Origin: Allobosea lathyri
GTDB lineage: Bacteria; Pseudomonadota; Alphaproteobacteria; Rhizobiales; Beijerinckiaceae
DNA: 64,000 bases
Reading direction: 5' to 3'
NCBI RefSeq assembly: GCF_900108245.1
Contig: NZ_FNUY01000010.1
Location: 62,001 to 126,000, forward strand
Shown: positions 19,528 to 29,224 of the stretch, piece by piece
Layout: every line of letters starts with the position of its first letter
Numbering within the stretch: the first letter of the stretch is position 1
The notes under the pieces: generated by a model
What the model was told of the DNA's origin: nothing
Seen by the model: only the letters and a program-made list of their open reading frames with translations
Database searches by the model: none
Made by a program: the position numbers and the translations under genes

Positions 19528-19991
19528 GCCGGGCCGAGATGCGCCGGGGCGCGCGGCTTTCCGTCGTCCAGGCGCTCTACGAAATGGAGATCGGCGGGCG
19601 CGGCGTGGTCGAGGCCATGGCCGAGTTCGAGTCCTTCTGGATCGGCAAGGAGGTCGAGGATATCGAGCTTCCCAAGGCCGAGATCGCCTTCTTCCGCGAT
19701 CTGCTCGGCGGTGTGGTTCGCGAGCAGCGGCTGGTCGATCGCTCGGTCGACGAGGTGCTTGCCTCCGGCTGGCCCCTGAAGCGCGTCGAGGCGGTCGTGC
19801 GCGCGGTGCTGCGCGCTGGCGCCTATGAGCTCGCTTTCCGCAAGGATGTGCCGGCCCGCGCCGTGATCTCCGAATATGTCGCGGTCGCGCGCGGCTTCTA
19901 CGATGGCGAGGAGATCGGCATGATCAACGCTGTCCTGGACAAGATGGCCCGGGACTTCCGGGCCGACGAGTTCGACGCGGCGACGGCCTGA
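19524..19991 (+). CDS. nusB: transcription antitermination protein NusB
   Basis: A 155-residue all-helical RNA-binding protein that works with NusE (S10) at boxA sites of rRNA operons. The signature [20 protein letters not shown] opens the protein and [21 protein letters not shown] lies near the end. The GTG start at 19524 overlaps the ribH stop, so it is coupled. ribH-nusB-thiL is a common order. Confidence 0.95.
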   Translation: MSRAEMRRGARLSVVQALYEMEIGGRGVVEAMAEFESFWIGKEVEDIELPKAEIAFFRDLLGGVVREQRLVDRSVDEVLASGWPLKRVEAVVRAVLRAGAYELAFRKDVPARAVISEYVAVARGFYDGEEIGMINAVLDKMARDFRADEFDAATA

Positions 19992-19998
19992 CATCGCC

Positions 19999-20997
19999 AT
20001 GGCCGCCGCAAGCGACCGTCCCGGCGAATTCGAGCTGATCGCCCGCCATTTCGCTCCGATCGCAGGGGCTGGCGGGCTTGGACTCGTCGATGATGCCGGC
20101 CTGCTCAGGCCGGCGCGCGGCTACGAGATCGTCGTCACGACCGATGCGCTGGTCGCGGGCGTGCATTTCTTTCCCGACGATCCGCCCGCCTCGATCGCGC
20201 GCAAGGCCCTTGCGGTCAATCTCTCCGATCTCGCCGCCAAGGGCGCCCGGCCCGACGGCTTCGTGCTGACCCTGGCGCTGCCGCAAGGCTGGACCGAAAG
20301 CTGGCTCGCCGATTTCGCGGCCGGACTCAGCCGCATCGCGGGCGAGGGCGGCTGCCCCCTGATCGGTGGCGACACGGTTTCGACGCCCGGCCCCCTGACG
20401 CTTTCCATTACCGCCTTTGGCAGTGTTCCCGCCGGCCGCATGGTGCCGCGCTCAGGCGCGAAACCCGGCGATCTCGTGCTGGTCTCCGGGACGATCGGGG
20501 ATGGCGCGCTGGGATTGAAGGCTCATGGACCCGCCAGGCCGGCCTGGGTCGCCCAGCTTGGCGCGGCCGAGCGGGATTTCCTGGCCGATCGCTATCTCCA
20601 CCCGCAACCGCGCCTGGCGCTGGCAGAGGCGCTGCAGCGTCATGCTTCTGCCGCCATGGACGTATCGGACGGGCTGATCGGAGACCTCGCCAAACTGCTC
20701 AAGGCCTCTGGCGTCGGCGCCGATATCGAGCTGGATGCGGTTCCGCTCTCGCCTGCGGCCCGCGCGGCGGTCATGGCCGATCCCGCGCTTGCGGAACTGG
20801 CCTGGACGGGCGGAGACGACTACGAAATTCTCTGCACGATGCCGGAAAGGGAATATTCTGCTCTGATGGCCGGTGCGGGGGAAATATCCGTCCCGCTGAC
20901 GCAGATCGGCCGTATCACTGCGGAGGCTGGCGTGGTGCACTATCGCGAGAAGGGCAGGGTGCGCGAATTCGCGCACGGCTCCTTCTCTCACTTCTGA
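19999..20997 (+). CDS. thiL: thiamine-monophosphate kinase
   Basis: A 332-residue enzyme that phosphorylates thiamine phosphate to thiamine diphosphate. Family motifs are GEFELIARHFAPIAG, VVTTDALVAGVHFFPDD (metal-binding Asp), GGDTVSTPGPLTLSITAFG, AAMDVSDGLIGDLAKLL and TGGDDYEILCT. The start lies 7 bases after the nusB stop. Full-length for the family. Confidence 0.96.
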   Translation: MAAASDRPGEFELIARHFAPIAGAGGLGLVDDAGLLRPARGYEIVVTTDALVAGVHFFPDDPPASIARKALAVNLSDLAAKGARPDGFVLTLALPQGWTESWLADFAAGLSRIAGEGGCPLIGGDTVSTPGPLTLSITAFGSVPAGRMVPRSGAKPGDLVLVSGTIGDGALGLKAHGPARPAWVAQLGAAERDFLADRYLHPQPRLALAEALQRHASAAMDVSDGLIGDLAKLLKASGVGADIELDAVPLSPAARAAVMADPALAELAWTGGDDYEILCTMPEREYSALMAGAGEISVPLTQIGRITAEAGVVHYREKGRVREFAHGSFSHF

Positions 20998-21012
20998 CGG
21001 CGGCTCGCCCGG

Positions 21013-21032
21013 CTGCCAATCTGGATTGGCAG
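21013..21032. promoter_or_regulatory. perfect 8-bp hairpin just before the MFS gene
   Basis: CTGCCAAT (21013-21020) and ATTGGCAG (21025-21032) are exact complements with loop CTGG. It ends 7 bases before the ATG at 21040, where a ribosome site is expected, and none is visible. It could be the end of the thiL transcript (no T-tract) or modulate translation of the transporter. Confidence 0.4.
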
Positions 21033-21039
21033 CTTCCCG

Positions 21040-22245
21040 ATGAACCAGCATGTCCCCGCGAGCGATGGCGACGCCCTGGCCAAGCGCAATGCTCTGGTGC
21101 TCGCCTGCGCCCAGGCGCTTGGCGGTGCGAGCCCCTCGATCGTCATCTCGCTCGGCGGCATCGTCGGCTCCAGCCTTGTCGAGGACCAGACCTTCGCGAC
21201 GGTCCCGGTCAGCCTGATGCAGTTCGGCATCGCCTGCGGCGTCATTCCCGCGGCCATGCTGATGCGCCGGCTCGGGCGACGCGATGGCTATGTCATCGGG
21301 GCCCTGATCGGCGCCATGGCGGCGAGCATCGCGGCGGCGGGAGCAGGCTCGCGGCTGTTCTGGCTGTTCTGCCTGGGCACCTTCATGTGCGGCCTCTACG
21401 GCGCTTTCGTCCAGAGCTACCGTTTCGCTGCGGCCGATACCGCGACCGAGAGCTTCAAGCCGCGCGCGATCTCATGGGTCATGATCGGCGGCATCGCGGC
21501 CGGCGTAATCGGCCCGCAATCGGTCTATTGGACGCGGGACCTGACGCCCGCGGCGCCCTTCGCCGCGAGCTTCCTGGCGCAGGGCTGCCTCGCGCTGATC
21601 GCGATCCTCGTCGTCATCCGCCTTCGGGCCCCGCCCGTCGCGGCGGTGAAGACGGCGGGCGGGCGGCCGCTGGGCGAGATCATGCGCCAGCCGAAATTCA
21701 TCGCCTCGGTCATAGCAGCGCTCGTCGCCTATGGGCTGATGAGTTTCGTCATGACGGCCGCTCCGCTCGCCATGGTCGCCTGCGGCCATTCGGTGGGTGA
21801 TGCCGCGCTCGGCATTCAATGGCATGTGCTGGCGATGTTCGGGCCGAGTTTCTTCACCGGCCGGCTCATCGCCCGCTTCGGCAAGGAGAAGATCACGGCT
21901 CTGGGGCTGATCCTGACGGCGCTCGCGGCCATCGTCGGGCTGTCCGGCCTGAGCGTCGCCCATTTCTGGATCGCGCTGGTGCTGCTCGGAATCGGCTGGA
22001 ATTTCGGCTTCATCGGTGCGACCGCGCTGGTCACCGACTGCTACCGCCCCGAGGAGCGCGTCAAGGTCCAGGCAGCCAATGACTTCCTGGTCTTCGGCTC
22101 CGTCGCGATCGCTTCCTTCTCGTCGGGCGGCCTGCTTCATGCCGGTGGCTGGACCAGCGTGAACTGGCTGGTCTTCCCGCCTGTTGCCATCGCGCTTGCG
22201 CTGGTTGCGTGGCAGGCCTTATCGCGGCGGGCGGTGCCGGCCTGA
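21040..22245 (+). CDS. major facilitator superfamily transporter
   Basis: A 401-residue inner-membrane protein with about 12 hydrophobic segments. The loop between segments 2 and 3 has MLMRRLGRRDGYVIGALIG, an MFS signature, and the pseudo-repeat in the second half reads RLIARFGKEKITALGLIL. The substrate cannot be told. It lies between thiL and the ureidoglycine aminohydrolase gene; a role in purine or ureide transport is only a guess from that neighbour. Confidence 0.85.
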   Translation: MNQHVPASDGDALAKRNALVLACAQALGGASPSIVISLGGIVGSSLVEDQTFATVPVSLMQFGIACGVIPAAMLMRRLGRRDGYVIGALIGAMAASIAAAGAGSRLFWLFCLGTFMCGLYGAFVQSYRFAAADTATESFKPRAISWVMIGGIAAGVIGPQSVYWTRDLTPAAPFAASFLAQGCLALIAILVVIRLRAPPVAAVKTAGGRPLGEIMRQPKFIASVIAALVAYGLMSFVMTAAPLAMVACGHSVGDAALGIQWHVLAMFGPSFFTGRLIARFGKEKITALGLILTALAAIVGLSGLSVAHFWIALVLLGIGWNFGFIGATALVTDCYRPEERVKVQAANDFLVFGSVAIASFSSGGLLHAGGWTSVNWLVFPPVAIALALVAWQALSRRAVPA

Positions 22246-22282
22246 TCATCATCGTCGGCAGATGTCGAACAGGAGGAAAGCG

Positions 22283-23080
22283 ATGCGTCCCCACCAGTTT
22301 CCCGTCACGGCCGGGCGTCTTCCTCCCGGAGCGATCGGCCACAACCGCGGCGTCGTCCGCCCGAACTATGCTTTCATGCCGCCCGAAGGCGTGCTGGTCA
22401 GCCGCCTGCCGCATTTCGAGCGGACCATCGCCCGGATCCTCGCCGCTCCCGTGCTCGGCGCCCGCTTTGCGCAATATGTGCTGGAGATCGAGCCATCAGG
22501 CGGAACGCGCGCGCCCTTCCGCGAGGACGGAATCCAGCATTTCTACTATGTCCTGTCCGGTCAGGCGCTTTTCACGGTCGATGGCGGCGCCCCGCAGGCC
22601 TTCACGCCCGGCAGCTTCGCCTATGTCCCGCCTGGAATGGCATTCTCGTTGCGCAATGACGGACCGGAGCCCGCGCGCGTGCTGGCCCTGCGCAAGCGCT
22701 ACGAGCCCGCCGGCCTGCCAGTGCCGGAGGCGATCGTCTCGCATCGCGACGCTGTGCCGGTGACCAATCATACCGGGTTCGAGGGGCGCGGCTTCCAGTT
22801 CCTGCTGCCTTATGGCGACATGCGCTTCGATTTCGAGATGAACCTGATGTGGTTCAAGACCGGCGCATGCTTTCCCGATGTCGAGACCCACGTCATGGAA
22901 CACGGGCTCTACATGCTGGAAGGGCAGGGCCTCTATTTCCTCGGGACCGAATGGCACGAGATCTGGGAGCGCGATTTCATCTGGATGGGCGGGTATTGCC
23001 CGCAGCAATTCTACCCCACAGGCTTCGCCGATGCCTGTTATCTGCTCTATAAGAACGTCAATCGCGACGTTGCGCTCTGA
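22283..23080 (+). CDS. allE: (S)-ureidoglycine aminohydrolase (bicupin)
   Basis: A 265-residue double-cupin enzyme that releases ammonia from ureidoglycine in allantoin breakdown. The first cupin spans about 55-125 (FYYVLSGQALFTVDGG, SFAYVPPGMAFSLRND), the second about 185-250 (FPDVETHVMEHGLYMLEGQG, EIWERDFIWMGGYCPQQFY), with metal-binding His and Glu residues in the latter. The ATG at 22283 has an excellent ribosome site (AGGAGG). No other allantoin genes lie nearby, apart from the MFS transporter just upstream. Confidence 0.9.
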   Translation: MRPHQFPVTAGRLPPGAIGHNRGVVRPNYAFMPPEGVLVSRLPHFERTIARILAAPVLGARFAQYVLEIEPSGGTRAPFREDGIQHFYYVLSGQALFTVDGGAPQAFTPGSFAYVPPGMAFSLRNDGPEPARVLALRKRYEPAGLPVPEAIVSHRDAVPVTNHTGFEGRGFQFLLPYGDMRFDFEMNLMWFKTGACFPDVETHVMEHGLYMLEGQGLYFLGTEWHEIWERDFIWMGGYCPQQFYPTGFADACYLLYKNVNRDVAL

Positions 23081-23326
23081 CCGGCATTTCAGGCGCCGGT
23101 CTCGGTGCAGGCGAAACCTGAACTGAACGGCTTTGGAGGTGATCCAGAGTGCGATGAGCGCGTTTGCGATTTTGTTCGAAACTTGGCACAAATCGAGCTG
23201 ACACTGACGATGCGCTGCGGGTGCTGAGTCCTTCGGCCCCCGCATTTTCATGAGTCTGGCGTCCAAGAACGTTAAGGGAAGCGCAAAGCCTTCCCGCGGG
23301 TCGAACGCTCAAGGTCAGGAAATCGA

Positions 23327-25483
23327 ATGTCAGCTCTGCCTCTCATCATCATTCTGAGTGCGTTATCGATAGCCTATGGCGTCTGGGCCTATGGCGATGT
23401 CATGAAGCGCGACGCCGGCAACCAGCGCATGCAGGAGATCTCCGCTGCGGTCGCCGAGGGCGCGCAGGCCTATCTCAAGCGCCAGTACATGACGATTGCC
23501 ATGGTCGGCGTCGTGCTCCTCGTGATCCTGATCTATCTCCTTGGAAAATGGGTCGGCATCGGCTTCCTGATCGGCGCGGTATTGTCTGGACTCGCCGGCT
23601 TCATCGGCATGAACGTCTCCGTGCGCGCCAATGTCCGCACCGCGCAAGCCGCGATGCAGTCGCTGGGCGAGGGCCTCGACGTCGCCTTCAAGGCGGGCGC
23701 GGTCACCGGCATGCTGGTGGCAGGCCTGGCCCTGCTCGGCGTCGCCGTCTATTACGGCGTCCTGACCTCCTTCCTCGGCTTTGCCCCGTCTAGCCGTACC
23801 GTGATCGACTCGCTCGTCGCGCTGGGCTTCGGCGCCTCGCTGATCTCCATCTTCGCCCGTCTGGGCGGCGGCATCTTCACCAAGGGCGCGGACGTTGGCG
23901 CTGACCTCGTCGGCAAGGTCGAGGCCGGGATCCCGGAAGACGATCCGCGTAACCCCGCCACGATCGCCGACAATGTCGGCGACAATGTCGGTGACTGCGC
24001 CGGCATGGCCGCCGACCTCTTCGAGACCTATGCGGTGACGCTGGTCGCGACCATGGTGCTGGCGGCGATCTTCTTCGCGGGCCAGGCGACGCTCGGCACG
24101 ATGATGCTCTACCCGATGGCGATCGGCGCGGCTTGTATCGTGACCTCGATCATCGGCACCTTCTTCGTGAAGCTCGGCGCCAACCAGTCGATCATGGGCG
24201 CGCTCTACAAGGGCTTCATTGCAGCAGGCGTGCTCTCCGTCGGCGCGATCGCGGCGGTGAACTACCTGATGTTCGGCGGTTTCTCGGCCTCCTTCACCAC
24301 GGTTCAGGGCGTCACCTTCACCTCGGGCGGGCTCTTCGCCTGCGCGCTGGTCGGCCTCGCGGTCACGCTGCTGATCGTCGTCATCACCGAATACTACACC
24401 GGCACGGGCAAGCGCCCGGTCGTCTCGATCGCCCAGGCCTCGGTCACAGGCCATGGCACCAACGTCATCCAGGGCCTCGCGGTTTCCCTGGAATCGACGG
24501 CGCTGCCGACCCTCGTGATCGTCGCCGGCATCATCGTCTCCTATGGCTTTGCCGGCCTGTTCGGCATCGCGATCGCCACCACCGCCATGCTGGCGCTGGC
24601 CGGCGTGGTCGTGGCGCTCGATGCCTTCGGCCCCGTCACCGACAATGCCGGCGGCATCGCCGAAATGGCGGGCCTGCCCAAGGAAGTGCGCCACTCCACG
24701 GACGCGCTCGACGCGGTCGGCAATACCACCAAGGCGATCACAAAGGGCTATGCTATCGGCTCGGCCGGCCTCGGCGCGCTCGTGCTGTTTGCCGCCTACA
24801 CGTCGGACCTCAACTTCTTCATCGGCGAGGCCAACAAGGCGGGCTCGACCACATTCCAGTACTTCAAGGGCGTGGTCGTCGATTTCTCGCTGTCGAACCC
24901 CTATGTCGTCGTTGGCCTGCTGCTGGGCGGCCTGATCCCCTTCCTCTTCGCCGGCATGGGCATGACCGCGGTCGGTCGCGCTGCAGGTTCGGTGGTGGAA
25001 GAGGTCCGGCGCCAGTTCAAGGAGAAGCCCGGCATCATGAACGGCACGGAGCGGCCCGATTACGCCCGCGCCGTCGATCTGCTGACCAAGGCTGCGATCA
25101 AGGAGATGATCGTGCCTTCGCTGCTGCCTGTGCTCGCGCCGATCGTGACCTTCTTCGCGATCAACGCCATCGCCGGCAAGAACCAGGCCTTTGCGGCTGT
25201 CGGCGCCATGCTGTTGGGCGTCATCGTCACCGGCATCTTCGTCGCGATCTCGATGACCTCGGGCGGCGGCGCCTGGGACAACGCCAAGAAGTCCTTCGAG
25301 GACGGCTTCGTCGACAAGGACGGCGTCCGCCACATGAAGGGCTCCGAGGCACACAAGGCCTCGGTCACCGGCGACACCGTCGGCGACCCCTACAAGGACA
25401 CGGCGGGCCCCGCCGTGAACCCCGCGATCAAGATCACCAACATCATCGCACTCCTGCTGCTGGCGATACTCGCTCACTCCTGA
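23327..25483 (+). CDS. hppA: proton-translocating membrane pyrophosphatase
   Basis: A 718-residue integral membrane enzyme that pumps protons using pyrophosphate hydrolysis. The catalytic loops are visible: [40 protein letters not shown], and near the end [18 protein letters not shown]. The segment [10 protein letters not shown] has Lys where potassium-dependent enzymes carry Ala, so this is the K+-independent, H+-pumping class. About 15-16 membrane segments. Followed by a strong terminator. Confidence 0.96.
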   Translation: MSALPLIIILSALSIAYGVWAYGDVMKRDAGNQRMQEISAAVAEGAQAYLKRQYMTIAMVGVVLLVILIYLLGKWVGIGFLIGAVLSGLAGFIGMNVSVRANVRTAQAAMQSLGEGLDVAFKAGAVTGMLVAGLALLGVAVYYGVLTSFLGFAPSSRTVIDSLVALGFGASLISIFARLGGGIFTKGADVGADLVGKVEAGIPEDDPRNPATIADNVGDNVGDCAGMAADLFETYAVTLVATMVLAAIFFAGQATLGTMMLYPMAIGAACIVTSIIGTFFVKLGANQSIMGALYKGFIAAGVLSVGAIAAVNYLMFGGFSASFTTVQGVTFTSGGLFACALVGLAVTLLIVVITEYYTGTGKRPVVSIAQASVTGHGTNVIQGLAVSLESTALPTLVIVAGIIVSYGFAGLFGIAIATTAMLALAGVVVALDAFGPVTDNAGGIAEMAGLPKEVRHSTDALDAVGNTTKAITKGYAIGSAGLGALVLFAAYTSDLNFFIGEANKAGSTTFQYFKGVVVDFSLSNPYVVVGLLLGGLIPFLFAGMGMTAVGRAAGSVVEEVRRQFKEKPGIMNGTERPDYARAVDLLTKAAIKEMIVPSLLPVLAPIVTFFAINAIAGKNQAFAAVGAMLLGVIVTGIFVAISMTSGGGAWDNAKKSFEDGFVDKDGVRHMKGSEAHKASVTGDTVGDPYKDTAGPAVNPAIKITNIIALLLLAILAHS

Positions 25484-25509
25484 GCTGTCAGCGACTGCGT
25501 CAATCCAGA

Positions 25510-25541
25510 AACCCCGCGGAGCGATCCGCGGGGTTTTCTTG
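25510..25541 (+). terminator. rho-independent terminator of hppA
   Basis: AACCCCGCGGA (25510-25520) pairs with TCCGCGGGGTT (25525-25535), loop GCGA, then TTCTTGTT. Confidence 0.92.
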
Positions 25542-25568
25542 TTGGGCCATGCATTCGTCCCATCGCCC

Positions 25569-25597
25569 TTGCGGCAAAATGAGCCTAATAATAGATA
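25569..25597 (+). promoter_or_regulatory. candidate promoter of the parDE operon
   Basis: TTGCGG (25569-25574) and TAGATA (25592-25597) are separated by 17 bases in an unusually AT-rich stretch for this genome, 30 bases before the parD start. ParD usually represses its own promoter; the region has no perfect palindrome that I can identify. Confidence 0.4.
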
Positions 25598-25627
25598 TTG
25601 ATCGAGGGAATTAAGGAGGAGGTGTCC

Positions 25628-25888
25628 ATGGCAGTCAGCGCGGAACTCGGCCGACGCCTCGAAGATATTGTCGAGACACTCGTCGCTTCGGGCCGGTATA
25701 ACTCGAAGAGCGAGGTGTTGCGGGAAGGTGTTCGCCTTGTCGAGGAACGTGAGAAGCGCCTGATACTGCTCGACCGCGCGCTCGAAGCCGGTGTGGCAGA
25801 AGCGGATTCTGGAAACCTGATCGGAGGCGAGAGCGTCTTTGCCGAGCTCCGTACGCGCTACGGCGGCAAGGCCGACAAAACGGAATGA
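25628..25888 (+). CDS. parD: ParD-family antitoxin
   Basis: An 86-residue type II antitoxin. The N-terminal ribbon-helix-helix (VSAELGRRLEDIVETLVASG, then RYNSKSEVLREGVRLVEERE) binds DNA; the C-terminal tail wraps the toxin. The ATG at 25628 follows a very strong ribosome site (AAGGAGGAGGTG). It overlaps the toxin gene by 4 bases (ATGA), which is standard for parDE modules. Confidence 0.92.
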   Translation: MAVSAELGRRLEDIVETLVASGRYNSKSEVLREGVRLVEEREKRLILLDRALEAGVAEADSGNLIGGESVFAELRTRYGGKADKTE

Positions 25889-26181
25889 TGCTCTCATTCA
25901 CGCCAACTGCGCGCCGGGATCTTCAGGAGATCGGAGACTACATCGCGCTCGACAGTCGGCGGGAGGCACTGCGTTTCGTCACGACGCTCGAACAGTTTTG
26001 CGCAAAGCTGCTCGCACAACCGGAACGATTTCCGCTCTCACTGCGCCACGCGCAGCTGGGCATTCGGCGGGCGCGCCATCGAGACTACCTGATCTTCTAC
26101 CGCGTTCGCGACACGACCGTTGAAATCCTGCGCATCTTGCATGCGGCGCGCGATGTCGAGTCGATCACCGAGAGTTTGTAG
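25885..26181 (+). CDS. parE: ParE-family toxin
   Basis: A 98-residue RelE/ParE-superfamily toxin. Canonical motifs are FTPTARRDLQEIGDYIAL at the start and RARHRDYLIFYRVRDTTVEI followed by RILHAARD near the end. ParE toxins poison DNA gyrase. Its start overlaps the parD stop. This symbol refers to the plasmid-type toxin, not the topoisomerase IV subunit. Confidence 0.92.
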   Translation: MMLSFTPTARRDLQEIGDYIALDSRREALRFVTTLEQFCAKLLAQPERFPLSLRHAQLGIRRARHRDYLIFYRVRDTTVEILRILHAARDVESITESL

Positions 26182-26339
26182 CGTGCTTTTTTAAGTCTCA
26201 GACCATGCGTTGCACTGAATTGTGGGTTCGAATTCCAACCACCTCGCATCGGTCTCCGAAGCTACGGCCGGTACCGTAGCGTTCCCGCAAGCTCCTGACG
26301 CCCGGCCGTGACATGGTTTCTCCAACCAAGGAGAGAGCC

Positions 26340-27263
26340 ATGACGACGCAAGCCATCGCCAGCCCAGCCGCCGGATCGAACCGTGCCACCGAGATCGGTC
26401 TGCTGCTCGTGCTCGCCACGCTCTGGGGCGGCTCCTATACCTTCATCAAGATCGGTGTGGAGACGATCCCGCCGCTGACCCTCATCGCGGCGCGCACGCT
26501 GATCGCGGGAACGATCCTTCTCGCCGTCATCCGTTTTCGCGGATTGAGACTGCCGGCTGATTTCGCAACCTGGCGCCGCTTCGTCATTCAGGCCTGCCTC
26601 AACAGCGTCGTGCCCTTCACGCTGATCGCCTGGGCCGAGCGCAGCGTCGATGCCGGCCTCGCCTCCATATTGAACGGAACGACGCCGGTTTTCGTCTTCC
26701 TGATGGGGCTGGCGATGACGCCGCGCAAGCGTCCCGACGGGCGCAAGGCCTTTGGCGTGCTTGCGGGCGTTGCGGGCATCAGTCTGATCGTCGGCGTCCA
26801 GGCGCTCGGCGGGCTCGGCAGCGCGGTCGTCCCGCAACTGGCGATCGTGCTGGCGACCGTCGCTTATGCTTGTGCAGCCCTGTTCGGGCGCAATTTTAGC
26901 GGCATGGATCCGCTCCTGCCTGCGGCCGGCTCGATGCTGGCGGGTGCGGCCATTCTGCTGCCGGTGGCGCTGGTGGTCGACCAGCCCTGGACGCTCACAC
27001 CATCGCATGAGTCGCTGCTGGCCCTGCTGGCGCTCGCAATCTTCTCGACGGCGCTCGCCTTCGCGATCTATTTCCGCCTCATCCATACGTTGGGGGCCGT
27101 CGGCACCACGGCAGTGTCCTATCTGCGCGTACCGATCGGCGTTGCCATTGGCATCCTGTTCCTCGGCGAGAGCCTCAGCCCGACAGCCTGGGCAGGGCTC
27201 GGCCTGGTCGTGGTCGGCGTCGCCGCCATGACCTTGCCGGAAAGAAAACCGTCTCCAGTTTGA
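26340..27263 (+). CDS. EamA/DMT family transporter
   Basis: A 307-residue protein with ten predicted membrane segments and the two EamA repeats: ATLWGGSYTFIKIGVETIPP in the first and FSTALAFAIYFRLIHTLG / SYLRVPIGVAIGILFLGESL in the second. The substrate is unknown; relatives export amino acids or metabolites. The ATG at 26340 follows AAGGAGAG. A bidirectional terminator follows. Confidence 0.9.
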   Translation: MTTQAIASPAAGSNRATEIGLLLVLATLWGGSYTFIKIGVETIPPLTLIAARTLIAGTILLAVIRFRGLRLPADFATWRRFVIQACLNSVVPFTLIAWAERSVDAGLASILNGTTPVFVFLMGLAMTPRKRPDGRKAFGVLAGVAGISLIVGVQALGGLGSAVVPQLAIVLATVAYACAALFGRNFSGMDPLLPAAGSMLAGAAILLPVALVVDQPWTLTPSHESLLALLALAIFSTALAFAIYFRLIHTLGAVGTTAVSYLRVPIGVAIGILFLGESLSPTAWAGLGLVVVGVAAMTLPERKPSPV

Positions 27264-27304
27264 TTTGCGGCAAGGTCCGCTTCCAGGCGCAAGCGGCTAA
27301 AGAA

Positions 27305-27331
27305 AAACCCGCGGCGTGAGCCGCGGGTTTT
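27305..27331. terminator. bidirectional terminator between the DMT gene and bamE
   Basis: AAACCCGCGGC (27305-27315) pairs with GCCGCGGGTTT (27320-27330), loop GTGA. T-tracts on both strands (tttt after it on plus, ttttt on minus) suit the two convergent genes. Confidence 0.9.
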
Positions 27332-27355
27332 GCGTTGATCGATGCAGGTCGCGCG

Positions 27356-27850
27356 TCAGGCGCCGAAGGGCGTGAACTTGGTGACGCCGCGGAAGAGATT
27401 GCGCACGAAGCTCTGCTCCTCGCCGCCGGTCGCGGTGGTGCGGCTGATGAAGTCGAAGATCACCCCGTCCTTCAGGCCATAATTGGCGATGCGCTCCACC
27501 TTGAAGCTCTTGTTGAAATAAATCACCAGCACGTTCTGATCGACCACGGTCAGGTCCTGGAACTGGAAAGTCCGCTTCACCCGCTGGCTGATGTAGTAGA
27601 ACGTCCGGTTTCCGACCGTCGACGTGGTCGAGGGCGTGCCGAGCGTGCTGAGCACCGTCTGCACATCCATGCCCGGCTTGACCTGGGCGATCAGCGCGTC
27701 GTCCATGACGAAGCCGCGCGTATATTCCTCATTCATTCCGGCCGATGTCGGCAGCCTGAAGCCGCCTGCATCCGCGCCGCAACCGGCCAGTGCCAAAGAG
27801 GTTGTCGCAAGGAGGCCGAAAACAGCCGCGCGGCGGGAGATAACGGTCAT
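27356..27850 (-). CDS. bamE: outer-membrane assembly lipoprotein BamE (SmpA/OmlA)
   Basis: A 164-residue lipoprotein of the BAM complex, which inserts beta-barrel proteins. The lipobox is LALAGC at about residues 19-24. The SmpA/OmlA fold follows: AQVKPGMDVQTVLSTLGTPS, then RTFYYISQRVKRTFQF and VLVIYFNKSFKVERIANYG. The ATG at 27850 gives a normal signal peptide; a TTG 15 bases upstream is an alternative. It is divergent from the bc1 chaperone gene. Confidence 0.92.
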   Translation of the reverse strand: MTVISRRAAVFGLLATTSLALAGCGADAGGFRLPTSAGMNEEYTRGFVMDDALIAQVKPGMDVQTVLSTLGTPSTTSTVGNRTFYYISQRVKRTFQFQDLTVVDQNVLVIYFNKSFKVERIANYGLKDGVIFDFISRTTATGGEEQSFVRNLFRGVTKFTPFGA

Positions 27851-27930
27851 ACGGACAATATCCAAGGCCGGTGCGACAAGGCCGCGAGGCCAAGTCGCTT
27901 GTCAAATGGGTAAGGCTTGGCGTAACGCCC

Positions 27931-27970
27931 GAGGATGGCTTTGGCAAGGCGAGGATGGCTTTGGCGCGGC
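27931..27970. repeat. 20-bp tandem duplication in the bamE/ubiquinol chaperone gap
   Basis: gaggatggctttggcaaggc (27931-27950) is repeated with two changes at 27951-27970. It lies in the shared upstream region of two divergent genes. Confidence 0.85.
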
Positions 27971-28007
27971 CAGGACGTCCGCAGGGACATCAGGCAAGGA
28001 TGAAGAC

Positions 28008-28553
28008 GTGATTTTTGGCTTGTTCGGCAAGCGCGAGGACAGGCGCGCGCCTGTCGACGCGCTGTTTTCGCGTGTCGCCGAGGCGTCGCGGCGGCCAGCG
28101 CTGTATCGTGAAGGCGGCATTCCCGACACATTCGAAGGGCGCTTCGAATCGCTGACGCTGCATGTCTTCCTGGTTTTGCGCCGATTGCGCGAACTCCCGC
28201 CGCCGGCAGACGATCTGGCGCAGGAATTCGTCGATGCCTGCTTTGCCTATCTCGAACTCGGCTTCCGCAATGCCGGGATCAGCGATATCGCGGTGCCAAA
28301 GCGTATGAAGAAGATCGGGCAAAGCTTCTATGGCCGCGTCCAGGCCTATGAAGCGGCGCTCACCGCGCCGGAACCCGATGCTCTCGTGGATGCGCTGCGG
28401 CGCAATGCAAGCCCGGGCGAGGGCGCTTCCGCATTGGCGGGCTATGTCCGACAGGCGCAGCAGGCCATGGCCGGCCGCGATATCGACGCGATCCTGAGCG
28501 ACGACATGCTGTTTCCGGCGCTGGCCGGAGAGGAGTTTTCCAATGGCGCCTGA
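28008..28553 (+). CDS. ubiquinol-cytochrome c chaperone (CBP3-like)
   Basis: A 181-residue protein of the ubiquinol-cytochrome c chaperone family, which helps assemble the cytochrome bc1 complex. Family marks are TFEGRFESLTLHVFLVLRRL, QEFVDACFAYLELGFRNAGI and PKRMKKIGQSFYGRVQAYEA. The GTG at 28008 follows AAGGATGAAG; earlier in-frame starts read through the intergenic duplication. It overlaps the next gene by 11 bases, as in other rhizobia. Confidence 0.9.
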   Translation: MIFGLFGKREDRRAPVDALFSRVAEASRRPALYREGGIPDTFEGRFESLTLHVFLVLRRLRELPPPADDLAQEFVDACFAYLELGFRNAGISDIAVPKRMKKIGQSFYGRVQAYEAALTAPEPDALVDALRRNASPGEGASALAGYVRQAQQAMAGRDIDAILSDDMLFPALAGEEFSNGA

Positions 28554-29109
28554 TCCCGGCAAGCCCTTGCCGCTTGTTCACCCCGTTGCTGTCGACACGC
28601 TCAAGCTGCGCACCTCCAGCGTGACCGTCCGTGCGCAAGCCGAGCAGTTGCCGGCGATTGCCCGCATGCTCGATCTCGCCTCGGTCGAGGCGCTCGAGGG
28701 ACGCTACGCGCTCTCGCGCAATGGCGACCGGGTGAAGATCGAAGGCGAGATCGAGGCGGCGGTGCACCAGACCTGCATCGTCACGCTCGAGGCCTTCCCC
28801 GTGAAGCTCGTCGTACCCATCAGGCTCGATTTCGCCCCGCCGGTCGAGGAGGTCGAGAATCCGCGTCGCGGCGATGCAGGCGACGCCGACAACGGCAAGA
28901 TCGATATCGAGGTCAAGCTGAACGAGGACGATCCGCCGGAGCCGATCATCGACGGCATCATCGATCTCGGCGCCGTCACGCTCGAATTTCTGGCGCTGGC
29001 GCTCGATCCCTATCCGCGCAAGCCGGGAGCGAGCTTCGATACCTCGGTTGCCGGCGATGTCGTGGAATCGCCTTTTGCGGCGCTCGCCAAGCTGAAACGG
29101 GACAAATGA
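28543..29109 (+). CDS. DUF177/YceD family protein
   Basis: A 188-residue protein of the YceD (DUF177) family, which influences 23S rRNA accumulation in enterobacteria and is normally near rpmF, plsX and fabH. Motifs: [20 protein letters not shown] (a single Cys is kept) and the acidic [20 protein letters not shown], followed by [14 protein letters not shown]. It lies just upstream of plsX, as expected, but rpmF itself is not here. Confidence 0.9.
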   Translation: MAPDPGKPLPLVHPVAVDTLKLRTSSVTVRAQAEQLPAIARMLDLASVEALEGRYALSRNGDRVKIEGEIEAAVHQTCIVTLEAFPVKLVVPIRLDFAPPVEEVENPRRGDAGDADNGKIDIEVKLNEDDPPEPIIDGIIDLGAVTLEFLALALDPYPRKPGASFDTSVAGDVVESPFAALAKLKRDK

Positions 29110-29224
29110 AGCACTCACAAGGGTTTGGACCGGCTTGCGGCGGCGGCCCAAGTCGCTATTGTCCCGCCCGCATCGAGCCGCCCCTGATCGAAGGGCGGCC
29201 GCTTCCGGGATCAACCATCACCTC

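Noticed and set aside
23363-25897. 844-codon open frame on the minus strand opposite hppA
   Set aside because: It mirrors hppA, has His/Asp/Arg-rich low-quality composition and no domain, as expected for the antisense of a high-GC gene.
26222-26248. An intact tRNA after the parDE genes
   Set aside because: Only a T-arm-like and 3' end-like segment is present; no D-arm, anticodon arm or matching acceptor strand could be found.
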